NCBI GenBank assembly: GCA_008508345.1
Contig: QNGE01000893.1
Span: 1-64,000 of the forward strand
From: Paragonimus westermani
Lineage: Eukaryota > Platyhelminthes > Trematoda > Plagiorchiida > Troglotrematidae
Reading direction: 5' to 3'
Length of the DNA: 64,000 nucleotides
Of this stretch, positions 55,601 through 61,870 are shown piece by piece. Position 1 is the first letter of the stretch. Each line of letters begins with the position of its first letter. A program made the position numbers and the translations under genes. The notes below the pieces were generated by a model. That model saw only the letters and a list, made by a program, of their open reading frames with translations, made no database searches and was not told the DNA's origin.

Positions 55601-58600
55601 GTTTATTTTCAGAATTCGTTGACTTACTTCATGTTGGCCTACATCAAGTCACTGTTGGAAATAATCTTGAAGAACTTTGTTGGACGGGCAAAACGGGTAA
55701 ATTTCGCGCTTCACTAACGTGTTTTCCATGTTATTTCTACTCCATCCGAAGTATATTTGACGATGATTGTCACTTATCGGTTCAGTGTTGTCCTTGGTCA
55801 CAACGAACATTAGAACAGAGCCTGGCTGCTCTATAGGATATCGATACTGTCTATTTCTCTCAGATCACTCCATAATTCTTTCATAGGGTTATTCGGACAA
55901 TATTTCATGTGTTCTTGTTATCGGCGGGTTAAAAATGGAAACTAATTTGAACGGAAATAACATGTGGAAGTGCTATTTCATCGCACCACTCACCTATATT
56001 CATTTGATTTGTCACTGGAGTTGAACGACAAACACATTGAGAGAAACAGAGTGGTAAAAAAAATACCTGCACATTGAATTGGTTCTGTTTTAATAATCTC
56101 TATTTATCTGTTGGTTTTCTCAATTTTTCCAAATTCAAATTTGAGAGACATGACTTATTACAGACTGGAAATCACTTACAGTTGCTCGCAGCTTTCGCGT
56201 TCAACTAGACATTTCAACCGGTCCTTTTCGAAAACAAGCACCAGATGCAGGTTTTTCTCTTGGAAGAGCTTGTCAGCAATGTGTATCTCTGCCACAACCG
56301 TTCTCAGTTTGCACTCGTCTTGAACACTGTGCCGCTGACCAAATTACCTGATGCAAATGCTCGACCGCGTTCAATTGTGAATGCTATCCATCAGTAATTA
56401 CCACATGGCTCAACCTGTTTCATGATTTCCGTGATTTCACCTTAATTAAGGTTTTTAGCTGCAAGGTCATCATTTGGAGTTAGCAGACCAGTTTCTGTGT
56501 GTTATCTCAACGGGATCGGGCAGTATGAACATTGTTCTTAATCGGACGTAATTGAGCGATCACATATGGTAATTTGGTCGTCCCGCATGAGGGGCCGATG
56601 ATATAATGGTCATCAAGCTTGGGTCAAGCGTCTGCGGCGCGAGTTGAAATTACGGTCATTGCAAGGGTATACAAAATTAATGAGCACTATCAGACGCACA
56701 ACTTGAGTCCACTGTCTCTTCCCGAGACAAACTGCATGAAACTTCTGCATGAATGTGAGTGTAAGTAGTGTTCAGGTTAGGTCGGCTGAATTCCTTGCTA
56801 ATTATCACACCTGAGCTACTCATCGCCCTCTGGAGTGTAGGTGAGATGCACACAAGTTACTAATTGACGGGAGCTACACTGCTTCTTTCCAAGTAAACTT
56901 TCATCGGAACCAAGTAATTTTTCGCCAAGAATTTTACTCCCTCCTAATTAACAATTGGAATTGCCTAACAGTTCACGCTTCATAGGAATTAGCGACTACT
57001 TGAGGATAAAATAATTAGAACGATAATCGAAGTTTGCTACCGGGCTACCTTTACCCAGCGTTTCCTAAAACAGCCTTTCCCCCTTCTGCAATATTTTTGA
57101 CTATTTCATACCTAAACTTTCTACACGTAACTGGCCTAATCCAAAAGATACCGTTTTACCTTCATATTACCAGACTGCTTCGTTGAGTTAACAGACTCTT
57201 CCGAAGTAAAAATTCTTGGACGTTTTAATAATTTCTGGTTTTATCAGCTTCCATCATGTACATTTACGTAAGTGTAAGAGTTATCCCTATATCTCACCAT
57301 TTATCTATTCGGTCAACTTAGTAACTTGCTTTGTGCACCTCGGGAAGTAAATATTCTCGGTTTATTCAGCCACATCTCCAATGCACAAAATATTCAATGG
57401 CTTTTATTTCAGTTTTACAGTCAGCTTCCGTGCAAACACATCGATGTTAATAGGAAATCAGGCTAAGTAAGGGATAACAGAAGAACCGCGGGTGCAGGTA
57501 CGAACTCAGGTTGTTGTGTAACGGGACCCAGGTAGGAATATAGTTGGAATAATGAACGCTCGGAATCGGACAAAATTTTGAGGGCACACAGAATGTGGAG
57601 TTCAAAACGCTGGAGCGAGAAATTCAGCGTAACTGTAACACGGTCTATCGTGAATGTTAAAAGGTTACCTCGTAGGTCTAAGGACTAATTGCAGTCGTCG
57701 GTCAGAAGACCAGTGAAACTTGCCAGAGAACAATGTGACCGTGCGGGTTATGCATCTATTAAAAAACAACTAACTTTGTTTTCTTGAAAAGCCATTACAA
57801 ATTGTGACTTAATGCAACACGCAAATAGTCGCAAGACTAGGATATAGGATGAACCTTGTTTCCTATTCGCAGTTAAGGACATTCATCAAACTGCTGCAAA
57901 CAAAGCGTCTCTTTAGAAAAAAAAATGTTCAGCCGCAAAATATTGAATGATAACCAGCGTGCGTTGGACCAACTAGACAATCCGGTGAGACTCTACAGGG
58001 TGACAGTGGTGAACATCTCCGAATGATGAGCTGATCTCACCCGCGTGCTTTATAAGTATCGGAGCCTAAGAAACTTGCATGTGGGTCAAACAAAGCGAAG
58101 GGAAAAGTGGAGAATACTGTAATTCACGGCAAAGTGGAAAGACGCTTGACAGTTCTAGCGTGTCCTTTGGGAGAGACTAGAAAAAGAGTCGCCCAACAAC
58201 CTTCTAAGAAATGATCGAATACCACACTCCTCAAGAGAAGAAAAAGTATCTTCCTATCGATGTTATTATAAAAGGGAAGACAGAAACGTGTTGTCTTTTA
58301 TTTACAAAATTTAGTGACCAAAACAGGCTTGTGCGTTAACGGTGGACTGAGCCTGACGGCAAGTAGGTTGATGTGAATCCATGTGGTTAATTTGAAACAC
58401 TACACGCTCAAAGGCCACCTCCTCCATACCTATTAATTTTTGGGTATACCTAACGTTTATTTGGTTGTCAGTGTGTTGTGGGCCTTCAAATGCAGCGGAT
58501 CCTCAACTGTCTCCGCTGCTTTGTACAAGGTCCACGTATTGATTGAGATTGTGCCATCTCTCATCTTGCATACAGCTGTGGTCGTATGCTGTTGGGCTGT

Positions 58601-61600
58601 TTTAGGTTAATTCCCTGATGGTACCGGTAACTACGTTGCTCATCAGTTTATGGATCGATGTTTTTTGACGTAGTTCTGAATTTCTCTTACGAAAGATAGT
58701 GAATTGCTGCTCTCTTTTAGTTTTGAAATAGACCAAGTGAACTTCAAATTGCAGTGCATTTTTATTGAGAGACTTATCATCAGGCTTCTACAGAGACCGT
58801 AAGGAAGACTTATGGAATGAAAATAATTGCTGTAGCAATTGAGGGAAAGTTGTGAAACCAGCTGCGGAAGGGCTGCTGCCAATTCGACTTGTTCTGTCCT
58901 TTTGAGCCTTCGATCAAACCGTCAAATAAGCAATGATACAAATGGTTTCCTAAGTCAGCCCTTCTGCAAGACTGAAAGAAATGCGCATCGAGTCGTCCAC
59001 TATCGAACACTGAGAACTACCTCGGCTTCATACGCGGCAGCAGTGTTATGTGGTTAACTTCGTTTTGCTGACTATTGATACAGCTTTACACCTAACGAAT
59101 TTGTAGCTGTGATGTCAATTATATGACGCGAAAGTAGTCAAAACCTTCAAGGCTGGTCGTCTTTATCCCTCCTGAAGTACGCGACATACAAAAGACCATA
59201 CTTCCATAGACGGCCGTGACCCTGATCACATGACACTGCGATTGCGCATGTTGATTGTTTTCTGTTTTAAGCGAAACGGCTTTTGGAACGCTGTTTACGT
59301 ATGAACATTAGCTGTTCCTCTAGTATCCGTATACAAAAATGCTTGTTTATGTTGACCACCTCACTTTTTATTTCAGGACAGCTTGAACGAACTAATTCGG
59401 ACGCATGATTTGGTAACCCAGGTGGTGACTTCCCTGCTTCGCTACGAGCAGTGGGCCGTACAGTCGCATGGTGATATGCTGAATGCAGACAGTTTGGACT
59501 TGCTAGGGTTTCGTCACAGCGATGTAAGTTGGCAGTTTCATAAAAGTCTCTATCACAGGTGCCCTCAAATCCTAGAGCTCAGTCTATTAACCGACTCTGT
59601 GTGAGATCCGGTGTCCACTTTTTTGTGATGTTAACCGTTAGAGGAACCCACTTTTTTCCGTCCAAAACCGCCTCCTTCCTTGAGAAAACGGCCCTACCCA
59701 ATCATAATAGGCGGAAGTGCCGTAATCATTCGAGAGGTGACCTTCGCTACTATTTTTTACCTGTTTGACCTCTATTCCGCTATGTTCATTGGTAGCTTAA
59801 TGACCTTAACTACTTTTTTGATGTATGTCCTTCGGTTTTCTGGTTCGAGAATGTTGGAAGTTCAGTATGGCCCTATAAATACCATGCAATTTTTTCCTTA
59901 TCGCACACGTTTTCGGAGCAGAACAAAGTTTCGGGACCAAGATTTGCCGTGTTAATTATATCAATGATGAGAACCCAGTTTTCCATCAATCGTCTGATTA
60001 TACCGTGGACAAACCAGCGTATTGAGTCAGGGGTTACAACACTAACTCTGAATTTCACCCCTCAGGTGAAAGGGAGATTTTCGTGTCGACAAGGTTTGTA
60101 TTATATTTTTAAGCTTCTATCCTCATATTCGCGGATATTGCTTGATATGAACATTTTTGTAATTTTATTGCTGTGTTCTGTGATGTTCCATCAGTGGGTG
60201 AAAAACGACGGACATTACAGATGGATGCCTAGAGTTGTTTACTTCATGTAGTGTACGGGACAAGTTCCATCTGATTGTCACAACGTCATCTAGACTGTTG
60301 TGGTTACACTGTATACACTTATTTTACTGCTGATTGTCACTTCATGTATTTCTTTGGCGCTTGTCGCCCGCTGGAAGATTTTTGAGCTGTTTTTGAGGCT
60401 CGCTTCATTATGGTAAAGTATTCTTCGGTGTTCTTAAGACCCGTATTCTCCAAAGCATCCTTCATCTATCATGTGTTTATGCAGCGTCCAAGTGATTTGC
60501 GACTATGAAGTCTATATGAATTTGCGTCCTCGATCACAAAACTAGGCGGGTTGGTTTTCGATGTTCAACCCCCACAAATCATACAATCGTGTGTCCATCC
60601 GTTGACAGAACAAAAGGTCAACGACTATTAGCATCAAGTAGCCAATTCGGACCTGACATTAAAAGGAGCAATACTGTCGTTTTCAGTTCGCTGCAGTTTC
60701 ACGTACGTGTCTCTGCTTCTCATTATCCATCACGTATGTGACCGTGGGGTACCGTTCATTCTTTGATTTTGCCTGTGTTCTGCACAGCTAGACGCACGGC
60801 ATGAGCAGCTCAAATAGTTGAACAAAACATGAAGGGACACATTTGGTCGTAAGACGACACAATCCCACCGTATCGATCGTTCAGAGCATCGTCATCCTGA
60901 CATACGGGGCCATTCCGAACTGGAAATCGTAGCAGCAAATGTTCATACGGTAAGTTTTTGCCGATGAAAACCGGGACGATGTGATCTAGAATGAATAATG
61001 CTCTCTTCCCAGCTGACAAGATGGCAATTCATATTGAACCGGATCTTCATCACAATGTGGAGTTGAAATGTACGCACCATCGTTGAATCGATTACTCCTA
61101 AGATTCCACGCGTATAATCTTCCATTTGATCTCTTGAGTGGAAATTGTAGTATCATTCTGCCTCCCAACTTTCAGACAATCGCCAAAATTCGGTCACTGC
61201 CGAGCTCGATCAACTTGTGACAAACTGACGACTAGCTGAGTGAGGAGTAGTCCGCAAAAGTCACTTAATTAACCAATGCCTAGAAGTAACTACCAGAAGC
61301 ATCTCGCCTCGTTCGCACTGCGTGTGTGAAATGCAGCCAGAACATGTAAACATGCACGAGTTGTGAGTGTAAGCCGTGCACTTTTTATATCACGCTTGAG
61401 ACGATGTCAACTGCTCCCATCTATTTTGTGCCCAACATTTTATGCATTTCATGAAAAATTTTCTTCCTGTAGGTGGTAAAGCGGCATTTTGAACTGCTTC
61501 ATTACCTCTTGCGCAATGCCGAATTGAGTTTAAACGCGGAACGTGCTAAGGCTTTGTGGGAAAATCTTATCGGACATCCACGAGTTGGCGCGTTTGACAG

Positions 61601-61870
61601 AGAAGTAAGTACACACTATACTGTCTATTTTGTGTATTACCCATTCTTTCTTTATGCTCGTTTGGTTGATGCTTATTTTTATCGTTATGAAGCTTTGAGC
61701 CCATTGACTAAATAACCGTATAACTTTGTTTTTTTCTTCTGTCCTACACTCTTAGCAATGCTTTACCTGGTTCACAGCAAGTCTCAATTACCTGGAGCCA
61801 GAAACGCAAACGATGTTGTTTACCAAATTAGTACTCAAATCCAATCCGGTACTGTTCAGATCTTTTGCTG
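7458..61870 (+). CDS. USP24: USP24 orthologue, ubiquitin carboxyl-terminal hydrolase 24, N-terminal half (spliced, 3' partial)
   Basis: USP24 is a very large cysteine deubiquitinase that removes ubiquitin from substrate proteins. Twelve exons with compatible phases join into an open frame of about 944 codons: 7458-7622, 19175-19459, 20070-20410, 22220-22403, 31618-31761, 32871-33423, 39286-39500, 40381-40848, 55613-55696, 59377-59523, 61473-61604 and 61756-61870. The order of motifs follows human USP24 as I remember it: an N-terminal UBA domain, DQWDIPCLRSQSLGQC, NLINCFGVYGGF, LLPLANCADYL, MNHLLYLV, LNLVGRIG, RAKALWENL, and CFTWFTASLNYLEPE. The catalytic Cys and His boxes lie outside the window. 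The N-terminal UBA separates this from USP9X-type paralogues. The last exon ends in phase 1 at a GTATGT donor, so the gene continues. Introns range from 151 bp to about 14.8 kb. Recognition is by remembered family sequence, not a run alignment. Confidence 0.9.
8205..9420 (+). mobile_element. CR1-like reverse transcriptase remnant in intron 1
   Basis: Plus-strand pieces occur in family order: FHLAEPLHRLFRQTLPTDLL near 8240, VIFFDIDERCFTDFPPFLME near 8530, and QQFISYRVVNLCNELPSKVV near 9275, the CR1-type C-terminal 'RVVNxWNxLP' motif. Stops lie between the pieces and no intact frame remains. The YxDD region was not located. Confidence 0.7.
9421..13679. other. Intron 1 interior, unassigned
   Basis: No element could be named. 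Overlapping open frames at 9726-10038 and on the minus strand at 10824-11695 have no motif I know. The stretch 13331-13534 (67 codons, ASLEWLMHSARFDKHFLVVF) lies just before the Gypsy zinc knuckle and could be gag, but this is a guess. Confidence 0.35.
13680..16930 (+). mobile_element. Ty3/Gypsy-like LTR retrotransposon, gag zinc knuckle to integrase, inactivated
   Basis: Domains follow Gypsy order on the plus strand. A zinc-knuckle-like CPVCQKIGYTENHY occurs near 13800 (CX2CX4-Y-X4-Y, with His and the last Cys changed). The protease active site reads QLDSE-stop-DITFI near 13985, followed by GPDWIEESGLLSLSFNSICN (about 14190-14250). RT begins with PVFRPECLVNYAG near 14410, then KHFAKLNLCDAHL near 14665 and LTINIHR. 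A deletion then removes the YxDD palm and leads to VQNVPPPTDL near 14850. RNase H is seen at about 15005-15255 (FTDGPEKTIMHAARTLMPAK, KNYGQKEKE). A spacer with DYEDAIHALPLTFEQVRFAT lies near 15690. Integrase runs from 15955 (YTIVVDADYKCQEIF) to 16930. No LTRs were found. Confidence 0.85.
16286..16714 (+). pseudogene. Longest open part of the Gypsy integrase
   Basis: These 142 codons are open from HRFVDALECALVKTKVG through IQPFLFNYHIKFSS, FGRQLHNFFDSPRPDERDPT and GSRRPNWLAGIIGDKMSQ. They correspond to the integrase C-terminal half of Gypsy pol ('RFVDTLK..IQxFLFxYRTTP..xGRxLRT'). The catalytic D,D,E residues would lie upstream, where the frame is broken. Part of the element above; not a host gene. 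Confidence 0.82.
16931..18424. other. Intron 1 after the Gypsy element, unassigned
   Basis: No named feature. Two overlapping frames without ATG at about 16957-17219 and 17103-17320 are hydrophobic and open by chance length. There is a single N at 17667. A downstream LTR of the Gypsy element was looked for by eye and not recognised. Confidence 0.35.
18425..18560 (+). repeat. tRNA-derived SINE head
   Basis: CGACTACTGATTACACGGTC followed by GAGGGTTCGAACCC has the shape of a tRNA T-arm with an RNA polymerase III B box (GGTTCGAACCC, 18481-18491). Upstream, TTAGCCTCATTTTGA is a decayed A box. The context lacks an acceptor stem, so this is a SINE rather than a working tRNA. Confidence 0.55.
18561..19174. 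other. End of intron 1, unassigned
   Basis: Two overlapping short open frames (18704-18886 and 18808-19005) have no motif. The last 20 bases form the pyrimidine-rich acceptor of USP24 exon 2. Confidence 0.4.
19175..19459 (+). CDS. USP24: USP24 exon 2
   Basis: The exon encodes 95 residues in phase 0-0. The acceptor is TTGGCCTACAG and the donor AAA|GTGAGT. The segment FSRLQSRAYIDQWDIPCLRS followed by QSLGQCILGL corresponds to the 'LYELESRV..DHWSIPYKREESLGKCL' stretch of USP24. The first 25 or so residues are a poorly conserved linker rich in S, P and E. A second, identical donor core lies 24 bp downstream in the same frame and could add eight residues. Confidence 0.9.
20070..20410 (+). CDS. 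USP24: USP24 exon 3
   Basis: The exon has 341 bp, starting in phase 0 after AATTTACAG and ending in phase 2 at ATAG|GTATGT. It opens with LMTSQAVFNW and LEGVHNMLELSVRLVCEYL, matching the 'LTSSAVHKWG..EGIYNMLMLLIELVAERI' helices of USP24. An insert of about 40 residues, rich in S, D and K (ESDVKSSSRAAADKPDSLDS), sits before CLTQFAWELLQMLGLIF and looks like a lineage-specific loop. Confidence 0.88.
20411..23619. other. Introns 3 and first part of 4, outside exon 4
   Basis: Apart from USP24 exon 4 (22220-22403) nothing was recognised. The frame at 20347-20673 continues out of exon 3 without family similarity. The stretch 22404-23619 is AT-rich with no coding signal. Confidence 0.4.
22220..22403 (+). 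CDS. USP24: USP24 exon 4
   Basis: The exon has 184 bp. Its first base C completes an AGC codon with the AG left by exon 3, which confirms both splice sites. The product runs DPFNDWAALIRNKLG, then FYLVNLINCFGVYGGF and LLHWLGTQPWANIT, matching the 'WVVDLVNKFGELGGFAAIQ' region of USP24. The donor is ACT|GTAAGT. Confidence 0.92.
23620..24660 (-). mobile_element. CR1-like reverse transcriptase C-terminal half
   Basis: On the minus strand from 24640: LQDHLNCLNQWSIENNLMFD, VNKCKAVHVRHQN, ERDLKGMAVDNLSPFNSCAA, then KTSYSERLAKLGRL, HLKRDLVLTYKILRNPGHPL and HWNALPISVV. These are the thumb and C-terminal blocks of CR1-type LINEs. Only the part downstream of the YxDD box is present, consistent with 5' truncation, the usual fate of LINE copies. 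Frameshifts separate the pieces. Confidence 0.8.
24661..25369. other. Intron 4, unassigned
   Basis: No feature recognised between the CR1-like fragment and the Gypsy fragment. Confidence 0.4.
25370..26400 (+). mobile_element. Ty3/Gypsy-like reverse transcriptase fragment
   Basis: LITELTERLLQHCVDMFTTT then CGKCNQKKPKLVLHSQWPVP and YAATFVVDEN match the linker and RT start of Gypsy pol. LVVLSGGKFLVTQDF and, near 26119-26139, AAFLDDML (the YLDD catalytic box as FLDD) follow. QQMPAPTDILTLSSFLNF near 26320 is the connection region. Several stops and frame changes are present. No RNase H, integrase or LTR was recognised on either side. It covers the palm region that the intron 1 element lacks, so the two are independent copies. 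Confidence 0.8.
26401..30229. other. Intron 4 interior, unassigned
   Basis: No gene was recognised. A GCGT run lies at about 28966-28981. Open frames at 26733-26924 and 29771-29989 (very rich in K and R) and on the minus strand at 27244-27459 lack known motifs. Confidence 0.35.
30230..31200 (-). mobile_element. RTE-like non-LTR retrotransposon, RT catalytic core to C-terminus
   Basis: A 144-codon minus-strand frame (30729-31163) reads KQGCVLVTTLFSLYLTAML, then LFTDDNELFIHSQDELQRL (active box FTDD, 30960-30974) and FELEINPGKTFSFFQPLPDG. These are the RT blocks 'KQGCVLAPTLF', 'FADD' and 'LxINxxKT'. Downstream, in shifted frames, ILLYGSETRTF, RHILGIR and LNQLRWLGHVRRM form the typical C-terminal end. 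The endonuclease is missing. Dead copy; 5' truncated. Confidence 0.85.
31618..31761 (+). CDS. USP24: USP24 exon 5
   Basis: The exon encodes 48 residues in phase 0-0, between TTATTCCAG and CGC|GTAAGT. LIASLLLPLANCADYLTAYT matches 'SALIQPLGVCAEYLNSSVV' of USP24. RVLWRLSNLSEDDFRDR then aligns with the following V-E-E-K-D-L-K-D-K segment. The intron before it (22404-31617) is full of retroelement remnants. Confidence 0.9.
31762..32870. other. Intron 5
   Basis: No coding signal. It contains an impure ATG-type microsatellite at 32250-32300. Confidence 0.5.
32250..32300. repeat. Impure (ATG)n-type microsatellite
   Basis: Repeated AATGATGAT and GATGGTGATG units, interrupted, inside intron 5. Confidence 0.6.
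32871..33423 (+). CDS. USP24: USP24 exon 6 (largest exon in the window)
   Basis: The exon has 553 bp, starting in phase 0 after GGCTATCAG and ending in phase 1 at ATGC|GTAAGA. The conserved ends are DSRIFDVITSLRVLTYRLSD and FEFLMNWFREKEVILKSM. Between them, HCTLLLSALSPPHGSAG followed by RMLALRNLVKQLEASK fits the 'RLDILLRMLKSPHFSAKMNSLKEVTKLIEDS' repeat helices of USP24. Two inserts are longer than in vertebrates: about 35 residues rich in S, P and D, and about 40 residues rich in R, G and T. The open frame runs past the donor to 33629 but loses family similarity there. Confidence 0.9.
33424..36379. other. Intron 6, first part
   Basis: Nothing recognised. Short open frames at 34497-34844 on both strands show no motif. 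Confidence 0.4.
36380..36935 (-). mobile_element. RTE-like LINE C-terminal scrap
   Basis: On the minus strand, IYSATVPTIVRCGCETWSLR (36717-36935 frame) resembles the 'ATVRxVLLYGCETWxLR' block that follows the RT domain in RTE-type elements. NAEIRSHAF downstream could be the 'NAEVRxRVF' block. Only these short matches support it. Confidence 0.42.
36936..39285. other. Intron 6, remainder, with a long unrecognised open frame
   Basis: A plus-strand frame at 37778-38278 is open for 166 codons from a TTG, but it has no motif I know. Its composition (many C, S, R) does not look like USP24. Its first ATG is well inside. Otherwise nothing was seen. Confidence 0.35.
39286..39500 (+). CDS. USP24: USP24 exon 7
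   Basis: The exon has 215 bp. Its first two bases AC complete a CAC codon with the C left by exon 6. Residues NLDNTAYMSTLGQLFRLLGE, then DLTAVWHRTTTQPGVAVDNI and FIQPQMNHLLYLVEA match the 'NIDQAQYCDRIKGIIELLG..ELTKIW..SDQLNHLFVLI' block of USP24. The donor is GCA|GTGAGT in phase 0. Confidence 0.92.
40381..40848 (+). CDS. USP24: USP24 exon 8
   Basis: The exon encodes 156 residues in phase 0-0. The acceptor CACTTTGTAG at 40380 was preferred over a later CAG at 40404 because it places SW at the join, where USP24 also has SW after its L-I-Q-K segment. RARLLNLVGRIGTLTKEGWK and ELLWDLAHGTF match 'KLLSLIGRIG' and 'VLWELAHLPT'. A loop of about 30 residues rich in S, R and T separates these from the helices PEPIEAALAQQLVVLREF and RLRCVRWLSSAVENVSL. 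The donor is TTG|GTGAGT. Confidence 0.9.
41260..41760 (+). repeat. Dispersed repeat, copy 1 (SINE-like body)
   Basis: Shares a run of similarity with 53735-54160. Examples are GGAACCACCCAAGCCACAAG near 41420 against AAAACCACCCGAGTCACAAG near 53763, and ATGCCGGTCGGCCACA near 41690 against ACGCCAGTCGGCCGCA near 54050. The order and spacing of blocks are kept. The copy at 53.5 kb is preceded by a tRNA-like head, so this is probably a 5'-truncated SINE. Confidence 0.55.
41761..42899. other. Intron 8, unassigned stretch with a small palindrome
   Basis: No coding feature. A 12-bp inverted repeat, CTCAATGGACAA (42705-42716) and TTGTCCATTGAG (42738-42749), flanks three short AACGATNG-type units, just before the plus-strand RTE-like element. 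Confidence 0.45.
42900..44600 (+). mobile_element. RTE-like LINE (plus strand), RT domain and C-terminus
   Basis: Blocks in order: GRSAGYFEDQFNQLPVF (about 43160), GLPTNTEVCNGISSLKRNRV (about 43270), REVSLISVTTGVLASII (about 43500), and RVYGEMSDSFF. The open frame 43754-44143 follows, with FNLVMDEIMEDCL and LTDLSYADDRVFLVGN (YADD at 43991-44002), then FGMRFAASRCKML. The C-terminal part reads LQVYEHRCRRSVTRVEWRKG and NEEVRRWVFGIGC near 44390-44490, then LRRLRWLDRMFRISP. Stops and frameshifts disable it. No endonuclease was recognised upstream. Confidence 0.87.
44760..47720 (-). mobile_element. RTE-like LINE (minus strand), endonuclease to C-terminus, interrupted by another repeat
   Basis: Read right to left. 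The endonuclease spans about 47570-47070, with AVRLNISVIIPAYASTDS, DSIILSGDFH (the GDFN motif as GDFH), QRTDNGE and SGHAVVRV. RT starts at about 46530 with LELKLLKHNKAPGPG, LPPLFKDGGERLIYKL, GKEPRDWRLSTVIPVFKN and, near 46080, VFLDLTAAFDSV, then NVLRSCFLRKGISGRCVNLL to about 45990. After an interruption it resumes near 45500 with FVLPEAKLTDREYAGDSVLL (YADD as YAGD). The C-terminus, KALTAPLRKVGTCLLPGWSS, lies at 44761-44949. Stops are frequent, and the catalytic D to G change is direct evidence of decay. Confidence 0.85.
45505..45990 (+). repeat. Dispersed repeat inserted in the minus-strand RTE-like element (copy 1)
   Basis: It lies exactly where the RT frame of the surrounding element breaks off. 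It resembles 59635-60040 over most of its length. Compare AGAAGTAACCTTCGCTATTT with AGAGGTGACCTTCGCTACTA, GCTATGCTCATTGGTGG with GCTATGTTCATTGGTAG, and CGCACACGTTGTTGGAGCGG with CGCACACGTTTTCGGAGCAG. No coding capacity was recognised. A solo LTR or MITE is possible. Confidence 0.65.
47721..48969. other. Intron 8 between two LINEs, unassigned
   Basis: No motif recognised. It may hold the 5' untranslated part or first open frame of either flanking element (the minus-strand RTE-like copy or the plus-strand CR1-like copy). Confidence 0.35.
48970..51900 (+). mobile_element. CR1/SR1-like LINE, near full-length but inactivated
   Basis: The endonuclease part reads NPFVVSITETQCKTEIRDDE (the I-T-E-T-W-type motif) near 49025 and SDHVALEF-like residues near 49670. 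RT reads SPVLKRCAVELAETLAVLFN near 50220, DQHDYRIGYPCVKNLLTVRD near 50468, and IVLVIDLLYHNPSKASDEMD, which is the 'DFSKAFD' block. LDIQRWLENYFTE, then LGPTLEPLFLVLFV near 50735, stand for 'GPLLFLLFVND'. The thumb FLLNVDWCQVTHM lies near 50910, and a CR1-type C-terminal region (SFSRTNVLLHGIVNAKNELP) near 51780. All joined by stops and frameshifts. Confidence 0.8.
49542..49660. repeat. Inverted repeat with perfect 22-bp arms around an ambiguous base
   Basis: GTGGTGGATTGTCAGGCCGG plus AG (49542-49563) is the exact reverse complement of 49639-49660. The second arm starts one base after the N at 49638. Inside, GTTTTCGAACG and CGTTCGAAAAC (near 49571 and 49612) are also complementary, so the fold extends inward with small mismatches. 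It lies within the endonuclease region of the CR1-like element. Confidence 0.85.
51901..53514. other. Intron 8, unassigned
   Basis: Overlapping open frames on both strands (52563-52907 plus, 52594-52866 minus, 53093-53461 plus) show no known domain. Probably more decayed repeat sequence. Confidence 0.35.
53515..54160 (+). repeat. tRNA-derived SINE, copy 2 of the dispersed repeat
   Basis: CTTAGCTCAGATGGTAGAGC (53522-53541) is a near-perfect RNA polymerase III A box, as in elongator tRNAs. GATGATTCGAATTC (53573-53586) is a B-box-like element at about the right distance. The acceptor stem and anticodon arm do not form a normal tRNA. The tail (53735-54160) matches the repeat at 41260-41760, which fits a SINE with a tRNA head and an unrelated body. 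Confidence 0.72.
54837..54978 (+). CDS. USP24: Probable additional USP24 exon (acceptor unresolved)
   Basis: An open frame from about 54832 reads RSFTVSMEGYMWKRPLTFSP, then SAIFGDEKNSIRVKRLPSDT and AGVMSDEM, ending at a strong donor ATG|GTATGT in phase 0. Its charged composition and its position between exon 8 and the next sure exon fit the loop that follows the I-K-R-P segment of USP24. The only usable AG (54835-54836) gives phase 2, while exon 8 ends in phase 0. Either a small exon is missing in between or this is a chance open frame. Confidence 0.4.
55613..55696 (+). CDS. USP24: USP24 exon 9 (28 codons)
   Basis: This 84-bp exon lies between TTTATTTTCAG and CGG|GTAAAT, phase 0-0. It reads NSLTYFMLAYIKSLLEIILK then NFVGRAKR, which fits the 'FVWVVPALRQLHEITRSFIKQTYQK' helix of USP24 (L-x-E-I and the F five residues on). 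It fills the expected gap between exons 8 and 10 in frame. It has no ATG, and a longer open frame of no recognised similarity overlaps it. Confidence 0.72.
55697..56589. other. Intron 9, first part
   Basis: The frame 55462-55836 overlaps exon 9 in another frame and is a shadow. No other feature seen. Confidence 0.4.
56590..56690 (+). repeat. Possible tRNA-derived SINE head
   Basis: GATATAATGGTCATCAAGC, then GGTCAAGCGTCTGCGGCGCG and AGTTGAAATTACGGTC, resemble the A-box and B-box layout of a SINE with about 35 bp between. Both boxes are diverged and no second copy was seen in the window. Confidence 0.4.
56691..59376. other. Intron 9, remainder
   Basis: No recognised gene or element. Overlapping frames at 58643-59057 on both strands show no motif. 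Confidence 0.4.
59377..59523 (+). CDS. USP24: USP24 exon 10
   Basis: The exon encodes 49 residues in phase 0-0, between TTTTATTTCAG and GAT|GTAAGT. DSLNELIRTHDLVTQVVTSL and LRYEQWAV match the 'SIIQDLKKNFEIVKLVTGSLIACHRLA' helices of USP24. The ending DSLDLLGFRHSD leads into exon 11 at the place of 'DGRYTYREYLEAH'. Confidence 0.88.
59635..60040 (+). repeat. Dispersed repeat, copy 2 (possible solo LTR)
   Basis: Second copy of the repeat that interrupts the minus-strand RTE-like element at 45.5-46.0 kb, same orientation relative to the window. It starts near TGTTAACC (59628), contains a TATA-like CCTATAAATA near 59871, and has no recognised coding sequence. These traits suggest a solo LTR, but the boundaries and target-site duplications were not established. 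Confidence 0.6.
60041..61472. other. Intron 10, remainder
   Basis: Three overlapping minus-strand frames between 60810 and 61168 share reading phase changes but no family motif. Otherwise nothing was seen before the exon 11 acceptor. Confidence 0.4.
61473..61604 (+). CDS. USP24: USP24 exon 11
   Basis: The exon encodes 44 residues in phase 0-0, between CTTCCTGTAG and GAA|GTAAGT. VVKRHFELLHYLLRNAELSL then NAERAKALWENLIG match 'YLEAHLKFLAFFLQEATLYLGWNRAKEIWECLV', one of the best conserved stretches of the USP24 N-terminal region. FDRE corresponds to L-D-R-E-M. Confidence 0.93.
61756..61870 (+). CDS. USP24: USP24 exon 12 (last seen in the window)
   Basis: The exon has 115 bp, in phase 0 after a 151-bp intron (61605-61755) ending CTACACTCTTAG. 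QCFTWFTASLNYLEPETQTM and LFTKLVLKSNPVLFRSFAG match 'MCFEWFTKGQHDLESDVQQQLFKEKILKL'. It ends in phase 1 at CTG|GTATGT. No continuation was recognised between 61871 and 64000, so the next exon is probably beyond the window. Confidence 0.92.

Noticed and set aside
55462..55836. A 124-codon open frame as a gene
   Set aside because: It overlaps USP24 exon 9 in another frame; the spliced exon matches the family and this frame does not.
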